A DNA stretch of 64,000 bases from Chryseobacterium sp. LJ668 (GTDB lineage Bacteria; Bacteroidota; Bacteroidia; Flavobacteriales; Weeksellaceae). Positions within the stretch are counted from its first letter, which is position 1; each line of letters starts with the position of its first letter. Of the stretch, positions 17,704-25,510 are shown piece after piece. The translations under genes were made by a program, and so were the position numbers. The notes under the pieces are model-generated. The model worked only from the letters and a program-made list of their open reading frames with translations. It had not been told where the DNA came from and ran no database searches. Where the stretch lies: NCBI RefSeq assembly GCF_019613955.1, contig NZ_CP080443.1, positions 2,589,001 through 2,653,000 of the forward strand, in the 5' to 3' direction.

Positions 17704-17823
17704 GCTTTAGCTATTCTAAAAAAAGCAGGTTGCAATATAGACGAGGAACAGTCAGAAGAAGTGATGGAGTTTTTATACATTATTATTAAATTAACCCTAA
17801 AAGAAATTTTTACATCTGACTGA
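17704..17823 (+). other. Small open frame without a start codon, possible gene remnant
   Basis: A 39-codon frame begins right after a TGA and reads LAILKKAGCNIDEEQSEEV then MEFLYIIIKLTLKEIFTSD before a stop. The amphipathic text resembles small helical proteins sometimes found ahead of recombinase genes in Bacteroidetes elements. There is no ATG, GTG or TTG in front, only an internal ATG. It may be a decayed companion gene of the recombinase; low certainty. Confidence 0.25.
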
Positions 17824-17923
17824 TTATTTGTATTTTAGTACCATATTAGAATGATGAATTTCTGCTGCAACCAATTTTCTCAAAGTTGCTCCTAAAATAA
17901 TTTTTAACGAAATCATCAAGATA

Positions 17924-19486
17924 ATGATAATTGCAGATCTATACATAAGAGTTTCCACTGATGAACAGGCTGAAAAAGGCTATTCCCAAAGAGATCAGAA
18001 CGAAAGACTACGCAAATATTGTGAAAACAACAACATCATAGTCAACAAGGTTATTTACGAAGATCATTCAGCCAAGAGCTTTGAACGCCCTGAATGGAAA
18101 AAATATCTGATTGAAATCAAAAAAAGAAATCATAAAAGCAGTCTAGTTCTCTTTACAAAATGGGACCGTTTCAGCCGTAATACAGGAGACGCTTATCAGA
18201 TGATCAGTCTTCTTCATAAAAACCATATTATTCCTCAAGCCATTGAGCAGCCTTTGGATATGTCTGTCCCCGAAAATAAGCTAATGTTGGCTATTTATCT
18301 TTCAACTCCAGAAGTTGAAAATGACAGACGGGCACTGAATACCTTTCATGGAATGCGAAGAGCAAAAAAAGAAGGGAGGCTAATGGGTATTGCACCTTAT
18401 GGCTATATTAACAGAGCTCATGAAGACGGTAAAAAGTACATCGCTATTAGAGAACCAGAGGCTTCGAATATTAGATGGGCTTTCAATGAATTGGCTAAAG
18501 GCCATATTCCAGCTGACCACGTAAGAATTCAGATGAATAAGAGAGATGGGATATCGATGGGAAGAAGTGCATTTGCTAAAGCTATGAGGAATCCGGTCTA
18601 TTGTGGTAAGATCTATATTGAAGACTATAAACAGGAGGAAGCTTACTATACTGATGGTAAGCACGAGGCGCTAATAACTGAAAGACTTTTCAACCAAGTT
18701 CAGAAGATCATGGACAAAAAAAGAAAAGTCGAAGGTCCCGGTGGAAGAGTTTTTGGTAATGAACGATTTCCCCTAAGAGGTCTTCTGACCTGCCCAAGAT
18801 GTGGCAAGAATCTAACTGCTAGTGGCGCAAAGGGTAAGTCTAAAACCTATTACTATTATCATTGTCATTATAAATGCGGATTCAGATTTGACTCTGACAA
18901 GTTAAATGAACTTTTTGAGTTGGAAATTTCAAAGTTAGAATATAATCCAATTATAAAAGATCTTATGAAGGAAATACTCCTGGATAATTATAAACAGTTC
19001 ACTTACGACATAGAAGCGAAAAGAAAGTCTATAGCAAAAGATATCACTTTACTCAACGAAAAAGTGGCCAGTGCGAGAGATAAATATCTTGCGGACAAAT
19101 TAGATGAAGATGATTATAAAGACATCAAAATGCTCACGAGATCACAAATTGAACAACTGGAGCAGGAGCTTCAACACATTGTTTCAGAAAGCAAAGAACT
19201 TGACATCAGAAGGAAAATAGAGAACGCACTTGATTCAATGGAAAATCTTGCAAACCTTTACCAACAGGGCGATCTGCTGACAAAAAGAACAATAGGGTGT
19301 TTGATATTTCCCGAAAAAGTCGAATTTGACGGAAAAAGTTTTCAAACACCAAAAATGAACATTGTCGCCCAGTGTATCTATCAGTATAACAATGGATTAG
19401 GAGATAAAAAAAACCGACATAAGAGAGTGAAAACTTCAAATGTCGGTCTTGTGACCTCGACAGGATTCAAACCTGTAACCTCCTGA
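17924..19486 (+). CDS. Large serine recombinase (site-specific integrase)
   Basis: A 520-residue serine integrase. The resolvase domain has its nucleophile in LYIRVSTDEQ (Ser11) and the arginines in WDRFSRNTGDAY. The Recombinase domain (~160-270) includes APYGYINR. The zinc ribbon CPRCGKNLTAS...CHYKCGF (~residues 291-325) is intact, then comes a coiled coil rich in Lys and Glu (~345-430). It catalyses integration or excision of a mobile element. The last 11-12 codons (VTSTGFKPVTS) are read from the antisense of a tRNA-Arg gene, showing that the present C-terminus was created at, or lies on, the attachment site. Confidence 0.92.
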   Translation: MIIADLYIRVSTDEQAEKGYSQRDQNERLRKYCENNNIIVNKVIYEDHSAKSFERPEWKKYLIEIKKRNHKSSLVLFTKWDRFSRNTGDAYQMISLLHKNHIIPQAIEQPLDMSVPENKLMLAIYLSTPEVENDRRALNTFHGMRRAKKEGRLMGIAPYGYINRAHEDGKKYIAIREPEASNIRWAFNELAKGHIPADHVRIQMNKRDGISMGRSAFAKAMRNPVYCGKIYIEDYKQEEAYYTDGKHEALITERLFNQVQKIMDKKRKVEGPGGRVFGNERFPLRGLLTCPRCGKNLTASGAKGKSKTYYYYHCHYKCGFRFDSDKLNELFELEISKLEYNPIIKDLMKEILLDNYKQFTYDIEAKRKSIAKDITLLNEKVASARDKYLADKLDEDDYKDIKMLTRSQIEQLEQELQHIVSESKELDIRRKIENALDSMENLANLYQQGDLLTKRTIGCLIFPEKVEFDGKSFQTPKMNIVAQCIYQYNNGLGDKKNRHKRVKTSNVGLVTSTGFKPVTS

Positions 19487-19525
19487 GCCGTAATCAGGTG
19501 CGCTATTCAGTTGCGCCACGAGGCC
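19452..19525 (-). tRNA. tRNA-Arg (anticodon ACG)
   Basis: The minus strand folds as a complete cloverleaf. Acceptor GGCCTCG / CGAGGTC with one G-U pair, anticodon stem CCTGA / TCAGG around loop TTACGGC (anticodon ACG), and T-loop GGTTTGAATCC, then discriminator A. CCA is not encoded. The 3' half (19452-19486) overlaps the end of the serine recombinase gene read on the other strand, which identifies this tRNA as the integration target. Confidence 0.95.
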
Positions 19526-19572
19526 TTATTTAAAGGTTTGCAAATATAAGACTTTTTTGCTTTCTTTGAAAG

Positions 19573-20619
19573 ATGAAACTTAATTTTTTACTAGTAATCG
19601 CATTTTTAACGTTAATCTCCTGTAAACAAGAACAAAAAATAACACTTGCAGATGTAGTTTCTCTTTCCTCTAACCTTAGCTACAAAGAAAACAAGGGGAA
19701 TCTTTACATAAAGTCTGGTAAATTCACCTATGAGTTTAAAAAAGATCAGATTCCGTTTAAAAAAGTTATTTTATTGAATTCCAGTTTATTGGGATATATT
19801 TCCGAAATTGGTGCTGAAAACACGGTTATTGGAGTTTCAAGCCCTGAATATATTTATTCAGAAAAAGTAAGTACCTTAATAAAAACGGGTATGATTCAAA
19901 ATGTAGGAAACGAACAAAAATATGACGTAGAAAAAATTATTTCTCTGAAACCGGATGCTATTTTCACGAATTACATTGCCAGTTTCGATAATACCTATCA
20001 GCTTTTGAAAAATAATGGGATTCATATTGTATTTCTTGATGAATACATGGAGCAGGAGCCTTTAAAAAAGACAGCTTATATCAAACTTTTTGGTAAACTT
20101 TTTGGTAAAGAAGAGCTTGCAGAACAGAAATTTGCAGAAATTAAAAAAAATTATAACGATTTAAAGCAATTAGCTTCAACATCTAAATCACAGCCCGAAG
20201 TTTTAGCCAATGAAATGTATGGCGATATCTGGTATTTACCGGGAGGGAAAACTTTTACAGCCAATTATATTTTAGATGCCCATGCAGATTATATTCTGAA
20301 AGATAATGTCGATGAAAAAGCGGTTACAATGAGTTTTGAAGAAGTGTACGCAAAATCCCAAAAAACCCAATACTGGGTTAATGTAGGAAACCATCTTTCA
20401 AAACAGGAACTTTTAAACATAAACCCATATTACAGTAAACTTGAAGTGTTTAATACGGGAAAAATCTACGGAGTCACAGCAAGAGAAAAGCAGAAATCAA
20501 ATGACTTTTTTGAAAGCGGAGTAGTGCGTGCCGATATTATTCTAAAAGATTATATAAAGATCTTTCACCCGGAACTTTTGCCAGATTATAAGCTGACTTA
20601 TTTGAAAGAATTACAATAG
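19573..20619 (+). CDS. Substrate-binding lipoprotein of an ABC importer (FecB/BtuF-like)
   Basis: A 348-residue protein with a lipoprotein signal (hydrophobic residues 3-15, then LISC, Cys17). The class III periplasmic-binding fold is recognisable from GYISEIGAENTVIGVS, the ISLKPDAIFTN segment, and the long helical LLKNNGIHIVFLDEYMEQEP section. Family members deliver ferric siderophores, haem or cobalamin to an ATP-driven permease. No permease or ATPase is nearby, so the ligand is open. It is directly downstream of the tRNA-Arg and 40 bases before mtgA. Confidence 0.88.
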   Translation: MKLNFLLVIAFLTLISCKQEQKITLADVVSLSSNLSYKENKGNLYIKSGKFTYEFKKDQIPFKKVILLNSSLLGYISEIGAENTVIGVSSPEYIYSEKVSTLIKTGMIQNVGNEQKYDVEKIISLKPDAIFTNYIASFDNTYQLLKNNGIHIVFLDEYMEQEPLKKTAYIKLFGKLFGKEELAEQKFAEIKKNYNDLKQLASTSKSQPEVLANEMYGDIWYLPGGKTFTANYILDAHADYILKDNVDEKAVTMSFEEVYAKSQKTQYWVNVGNHLSKQELLNINPYYSKLEVFNTGKIYGVTAREKQKSNDFFESGVVRADIILKDYIKIFHPELLPDYKLTYLKELQ

Positions 20620-20659
20620 ATCAATAGATTTTTTTATTTTTGCGGTAGTTTTTTAGCTT

Positions 20660-21304
20660 ATGTGGAAGAAAATAAAGCAGCTTATTTTTATCGTTCTTGT
20701 GCTGAACGTAGTATTTATCATTTGGGGAAGATTCTTTAATCCGCCTATTACCATCACGCAGATTGGCGGGCTCTTCAAATATGGAAAGCTGAATCGTGAC
20801 TATGTTTCCTACGACGATATGGGAAATAATGTAAAGAAAGCGGTGATAGCCTCCGAAGATCAGAAATTTTTTATTCATAACGGTTTTGATTATAAAGCCA
20901 TCGAAAAGGCCATGAAAAACAACGAAAAAGGCAAGAAACTGAGAGGCGGAAGTACCATTTCGCAGCAGACTGCAAAAAATGTTTTTCTTTGGCAGGGCAG
21001 AAGCTGGATCAGAAAAGGCCTGGAAGCGATGTACACTTTTATCATCGAAAAAGTCTGGACTAAAGATATTATTCTTGAGCGATATCTGAATTCTATTGAA
21101 ATGGGACAGGGTGTTTTCGGAGTAGAAGCCGCTTCACAGTATTATTTTGGGAAATCTTCAAAAGATCTTTCTGCCTCAGATGCAGCATGGATTGCCGCAG
21201 TCTTGCCCAACCCTAAGAAATATGATCCCAAAAACCCATCTTCTTATTTGAGAAAGAAACACAACTGGATTTTAAGACAAATGAAAAATGTGAGTTTGAA
21301 ATAG
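20660..21304 (+). CDS. mtgA: Monofunctional peptidoglycan glycosyltransferase
   Basis: A 214-residue GT51 enzyme with an N-terminal membrane anchor (residues ~5-22). The conserved boxes are in order: ASEDQKFFIHNGFD (catalytic Glu ~residue 70), RGGSTISQQTAKNVFLW (~95-111), and RYLNSIEMGQGVFGVEAAS. It polymerises lipid II into glycan strands on the outer face of the inner membrane. The following Gcr-like gene starts 14 bases later, so they form a unit. Confidence 0.95.
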   Translation: MWKKIKQLIFIVLVLNVVFIIWGRFFNPPITITQIGGLFKYGKLNRDYVSYDDMGNNVKKAVIASEDQKFFIHNGFDYKAIEKAMKNNEKGKKLRGGSTISQQTAKNVFLWQGRSWIRKGLEAMYTFIIEKVWTKDIILERYLNSIEMGQGVFGVEAASQYYFGKSSKDLSASDAAWIAAVLPNPKKYDPKNPSSYLRKKHNWILRQMKNVSLK

Positions 21305-21317
21305 TATCTTTGTACCA

Positions 21318-23351
21318 ATGAAATTTCTCAGTTCAAGTACAAAAAATTTTGAATCTGTTCTTAAAAAATATTTTTCTTTTAAGAATGAAACCCTTTCTCT
21401 GGAGCCTTTTACAGAGTTTCTGGAAAGCATAAAGAAAGCCGATTTTACCGACGTTCTGAATTGCTTTAAGGCAAATTTAAATTTAGCTGAAAATTTCAAA
21501 TACTATATTCACAACATTTTTGAAGTCAGACCTTTCAATTTATCTCTTACTGAAGCCAATATTCTGTCGGAAAATGCTTTCTTTCCGGAATTAAAAAAAA
21601 GGATTCTTAACAAAGTTTTGCCACCTGTTGAGAATGAAAAAACCGTCTGGTTTCTGGTTGACAACGTCAGTTTCAGACCAAAAAAAGATTTAGAATATCT
21701 CCAGAATCTTCCTGAGAATGAGATGGATGAGTTTTTTCATATTTTAGGACTTACAGATTTTATTCAGAAACCAAAAGTCAAAAGTGAACTCATTTTTTCA
21801 ATGAATATTCTCTCATGGCGCGTTACAGGGATGGCGTTAGACGTTGAAGTGGTAAGAATGGCCCCAGAATATCGGAATTTTGACAATCCTTTTTTGGCAT
21901 TACAAAACGAATTGGAAAGATTAGCCGAAGAATTTAAATTGAATCCGGAGATCAAATTAAATTCTAAAGACAGTCGTTACAAACAGATTAAAATTTATAC
22001 AGAGCAATGTCTTGATTTTGTAAATATTGCCTTTAAAAACTCGTCGAAATATGGTATTTCCGGTAAAATCAATCAGTCCCTTCTGAAAATTCGCCAACAG
22101 ACACAAAGAATTTTTGAAATTGCACAATTGCTGGTAATTGATGACGACCACGACATTGTCATAAAGTCTAAGCAATTGATGTTTAATGTTCTTAGTTATA
22201 AATCTCATAAAAACAATATTTCAGAGCTTTTCAACGATAGTACAAGGATGATTTCTCATCTGATCACCAATCATACAGCAGAAACAGGAAGTCATTACAT
22301 TACATCCAACCGCAAACAATACATGAGCATGTTTTACAAGGCGAGTGGAGGCGGTATTATTGTTGGTGCATTGTGCGTATTAAAAATGCTTTACGGTTTC
22401 ATGCCGGGAAGTGATTTTTTCCATGCATTTTTATATTCATTAAATTATGCAATGGGATTTGTGATGATTTATCTGATGGGTTTTACTTTAGCCACAAAAC
22501 AGCCCGCAATGACAGCTGCGACGATGACTAAGGTACTTTCTGAGCAGGGAAATACCCAAAGAAATAACACTGAATTTGCAGATTTGGTTTCAAAACTATT
22601 CAGAAGCCAGTTTATTGCTTTTGTAGGAAATGTTTTGCTTGCTTTTCCGGTTGCGATGGCAATAATTTATGGTTTAGATGTATTTTTCTCCCAGAATCTG
22701 GCAGTTGAAAAATCTGAAAAATTGTTGAAAGATCTCGATCCTTTTAATTCTAAAGCAATTTTGCATGCATGTATTGCTGGGTTTTATCTTTTTATATCGG
22801 GGATTATTTCAGGAAATATCGGGAACAATTCTGTGTTTTTCCAGATTCCGGACCGAATTGCAAAAAACCAGTCCATTAAACGGTTTTTCGGGGCTAAATT
22901 TGCCAACAGCCTTTCAAAATATTATGCTAAAAACTGGGCAGGTATAATTTCTAATTTCTGGTTTGGTGTTTTTCTGGGAGCAACTGCGCCGATTGGGTTG
23001 TTTTTCGGATTAGATCTTGATATCCGCCATATCACTTTCGCTGCAGGAAACTTTGCATTGGGATTGTACGGAAAAGATTTCAGTGTAGATTCTTACACAT
23101 TCTGGGTTGCGCTTCTCACTGTTTTTGTTATTGGTTTTTTCAACTTTTTTGTTAGCTTCAGTTTATCAATGTTTTTGGCATTCAGATCGAGAAAAATGAA
23201 TCTTGGAGAAGTGAGTGAAATTTACAGAGAGATCTTCAGGTATTTTTTGAAAAACCCTTTAAAGTTTTTTATTCCGCTGCGTTCGAGTTTTGATCATAAA
23301 ACTTCTGCAATGGTACAGAACACAATGCCTACAAAATCAAAAGATCAGTAA
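21318..23351 (+). CDS. Gcr / SpecificRecomb family membrane protein
   Basis: A 677-residue protein of the family named after Neisseria gcr (SpecificRecomb). Residues 1-~330 are soluble and helix-rich. The C-terminal half has several membrane segments, for example around VGALCVLKMLYGFMPG, FVMIYLMGFTLATK, and the GVFLGATAPIGLFFGLDLDI region. Despite the family name it has no recombinase catalytic motif; the membrane topology argues for another role. It runs convergently into the DUF721 gene, overlapping it by 23 bases. Confidence 0.85.
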   Translation: MKFLSSSTKNFESVLKKYFSFKNETLSLEPFTEFLESIKKADFTDVLNCFKANLNLAENFKYYIHNIFEVRPFNLSLTEANILSENAFFPELKKRILNKVLPPVENEKTVWFLVDNVSFRPKKDLEYLQNLPENEMDEFFHILGLTDFIQKPKVKSELIFSMNILSWRVTGMALDVEVVRMAPEYRNFDNPFLALQNELERLAEEFKLNPEIKLNSKDSRYKQIKIYTEQCLDFVNIAFKNSSKYGISGKINQSLLKIRQQTQRIFEIAQLLVIDDDHDIVIKSKQLMFNVLSYKSHKNNISELFNDSTRMISHLITNHTAETGSHYITSNRKQYMSMFYKASGGGIIVGALCVLKMLYGFMPGSDFFHAFLYSLNYAMGFVMIYLMGFTLATKQPAMTAATMTKVLSEQGNTQRNNTEFADLVSKLFRSQFIAFVGNVLLAFPVAMAIIYGLDVFFSQNLAVEKSEKLLKDLDPFNSKAILHACIAGFYLFISGIISGNIGNNSVFFQIPDRIAKNQSIKRFFGAKFANSLSKYYAKNWAGIISNFWFGVFLGATAPIGLFFGLDLDIRHITFAAGNFALGLYGKDFSVDSYTFWVALLTVFVIGFFNFFVSFSLSMFLAFRSRKMNLGEVSEIYREIFRYFLKNPLKFFIPLRSSFDHKTSAMVQNTMPTKSKDQ

Positions 23352-23625
23352 TTTTTTCTTCACCGAATTTATCCTGAAATTTCTTTAAGTAAAAGCTTTT
23401 GCGCATTTGAAAATCATTCTTCAGAAGTGGTGAACCTATCTGAATAGTAATTATTTTAGTTTCGATATTTACACTTTCAATTTCGTTGAAAAGGCTTTCA
23501 TCAAGATATTCTTCAAGAAAATCTTTAATTTCAAAAGCCAAGAGCTTGTCTTCAAAACCATAAATTCTGGCAAATGATTTTACAAGTTCTGAGGATTGGA
23601 ATTCACGCTTTTTATTTCGTTTCAT
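23329..23625 (-). CDS. DUF721 / DciA-like protein
   Basis: A ~98-residue protein. I chose the Met at 23625 (MKRNKKREFQSSELV), 4 bases after the recF stop, rather than the one 5 codons upstream. The family pattern is visible in a basic N-terminus, a helix, then IETKIITIQIGSPLLKNDFQ and a basic helix RKSFYLKKFQDKFG. DciA proteins load the replicative helicase in many bacteria; small Bacteroidetes DUF721 proteins beside recF are probably related. Co-transcribed with recF. Confidence 0.8.
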   Translation of the reverse strand: MKRNKKREFQSSELVKSFARIYGFEDKLLAFEIKDFLEEYLDESLFNEIESVNIETKIITIQIGSPLLKNDFQMRKSFYLKKFQDKFGEEKITDLLIL

Positions 23626-23629
23626 GATC

Positions 23630-24733
23630 TCACACTTCAAAGATTATACTTTCTTCATTGATTTTCTTGACCACACTCTCTGTACGTTCTCTATGCGTAT
23701 CGGTAATAAAAATCTGCCCGAAATTCTCCTGATTAACCAATTTTATGAGTTGGGCAACACGAATGTCATCCAGCTTATCAAAAATATCATCCAACAGAAG
23801 AATCGGAGTTTTTCCGGTAAGTTCTTTTATCAGACTCATCTGAGCCAATTTTAGCGAAATTAAAAATGATTTTTGCTGTCCCTGTGAACCAATTTTTTTA
23901 ATAAGGACATGATCCATTTCAAAATGTAAATCATCTTTATGAATTCCTTTTGAAGTATAAGTCAGCATTCGGTCCTTATCAATATTCTGATCTAAAAGCT
24001 CCTGAAAGGCCTTGTCAGGTTGAGCAGAGTCGAAGCCTTCCAGTAGATGAGATTCGTAGATTACAGAAACTGTTTCTTTTCCACCCGAAATAATCTGATG
24101 AAAATTCTGAACAATCGGATTGAGCTTTTCGACAAACTCTTTTCTTTTTTCAAAAATTTTAGTTCCTGATTTTGTGATCGGATCGTCATAAATTTCCAAA
24201 GAATCTTTATCCCATACTCTGTTTTTGGCAAAATATTTTAGTAAAGCATTTCTCTGCTGAATAGTTTTCTGGTATTGAATGAGATCAAAAAGATACCCGG
24301 AATTGGTCTGGGAAATCATTGAATCTAAAAATTTTCTCCTGCTTTCTCCGGAATCTGAAATCAGATTTGAATCATAGGGTGAAATCATCACACTGGGAAG
24401 ATAACCAATGTGATCGGCCATTCTATCGTAACTTTTATCATTCTTTTTAATGATTTTTTTAGAATCTTTGGGCTGTGAAATTTTGATCATATCTTCACTG
24501 TCATCATTTTGAATCTCAGCATCTATGGTGAAAAAATCCTCATCTTTTTTAATATTGTTGGTGTCGGTATTTCCTAAGAAGCTTTTGCCTACAGAAAGGT
24601 AATGCAGAGCATCCAAAATATTGGTTTTTCCGGCACCGTTATTTCCCACGAAACAATTGATCTGCGGCGAAAACTCAAACCTTTTTTCAGAATGGTTTTT
24701 AAAATTGTACAGAGTGAGTTTGTTGATGATCAT
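23630..24733 (-). CDS. recF: DNA replication and repair protein RecF
   Basis: A 367-residue SMC-like ATPase. Walker A is in CFVGNNGAGKTNILDALHY (~residues 28-46), the ABC signature region is IGSQGQQKSFLISLKLAQ, and Walker B is PILLLDDIFDKLDD (~residues 310-323). RecF with RecOR loads RecA at single-strand gaps. It follows a UbiA-like membrane gene by 3 bases and precedes DUF721, an arrangement common in Bacteroidetes but away from the dnaA-dnaN context seen elsewhere. Confidence 0.96.
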   Translation of the reverse strand: MIINKLTLYNFKNHSEKRFEFSPQINCFVGNNGAGKTNILDALHYLSVGKSFLGNTDTNNIKKDEDFFTIDAEIQNDDSEDMIKISQPKDSKKIIKKNDKSYDRMADHIGYLPSVMISPYDSNLISDSGESRRKFLDSMISQTNSGYLFDLIQYQKTIQQRNALLKYFAKNRVWDKDSLEIYDDPITKSGTKIFEKRKEFVEKLNPIVQNFHQIISGGKETVSVIYESHLLEGFDSAQPDKAFQELLDQNIDKDRMLTYTSKGIHKDDLHFEMDHVLIKKIGSQGQQKSFLISLKLAQMSLIKELTGKTPILLLDDIFDKLDDIRVAQLIKLVNQENFGQIFITDTHRERTESVVKKINEESIIFEV

Positions 24734-24736
24734 TCG

Positions 24737-25492
24737 TCAAAAATACTTCATTATTATTAAAAATAAAAAAGGAAGTATCGAACAGCTTTCTACTCCGAAA
24801 GAAAAATAGATGTCATCTTTTTTACTTTCAGAGAAATAAATGAGAATAAATGTAAAGATTGAGGTTAACAAAAAACAGACTGCATAATGATTTTGTAGAT
24901 AAAAAGTAGATAAAATACTTGAGATAAAAACCAATAGGTAAGCAAGATATTTCGTATTCTGAACTCCAATGATTTTTGGAAAAGTCTGTATCGTATCATT
25001 ATTCATATCACGAATGTCGAAAGGTAAAACAAGTGCCGTTACAAAAAAGAAACTGATAAAAAATATAGGCGCATTCAGTTCCGGTAAAGTCAGCCACGAA
25101 TTGATCATCGCCCAAACCAAACCAACATAAAACACTTTTAAAAGAGGGATTTTCCTGATATATGATTCTAAAAAGAAACTGTTATAAAGCAATCCCAAAA
25201 TCACAATGATTGCCCATTTTAGCAGGCGTATTTCATTATGATTAAAAATAATCAAAGCCGCCGAAACAACTCCGGTAATCACATTCAGTAGAAAAATTTT
25301 ATAGAAATACTTTGTTTTCTGATATTTCGTGTATAAATATCCGCTAAAATACGTTATGAATATCAAAAGCACTGAAGGGAAACGGAATGTATTTTGCTCA
25401 AGCATGAAAAATATTGCGAAGAAAGTTCCCATCAACGAGACGTACAACTGGCTGTCTATGATAGATTTTTTCAGTACTTTTAAGCAATTCAT
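24737..25492 (-). CDS. UbiA-like integral membrane protein
   Basis: A 251-residue protein with about 8 membrane segments. The motif DIRDMNNDTIQTFPKIIG (~residues 158-175) matches the second Asp-rich motif of the UbiA prenyltransferase superfamily. The first Asp-rich motif (NDxxDxxxD) is missing: the equivalent region reads LLYNSFFLESYIRK. So it has the fold but probably not standard prenyl-diphosphate chemistry. It is the first gene of the unit with recF and DUF721, divergent from the alpha-2-macroglobulin gene with only 18 bases between starts. Confidence 0.65.
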   Translation of the reverse strand: MNCLKVLKKSIIDSQLYVSLMGTFFAIFFMLEQNTFRFPSVLLIFITYFSGYLYTKYQKTKYFYKIFLLNVITGVVSAALIIFNHNEIRLLKWAIIVILGLLYNSFFLESYIRKIPLLKVFYVGLVWAMINSWLTLPELNAPIFFISFFFVTALVLPFDIRDMNNDTIQTFPKIIGVQNTKYLAYLLVFISSILSTFYLQNHYAVCFLLTSIFTFILIYFSESKKDDIYFSFGVESCSILPFLFLIIMKYF

Positions 25493-25510
25493 TTAGTAAA
25501 AATAATATTT

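Noticed and set aside
21318..23351. Gcr family name 'site-specific recombinase' taken as evidence of a mobile element
   Set aside because: The protein is a multi-pass membrane protein with no recombinase catalytic motif; the name is historical.
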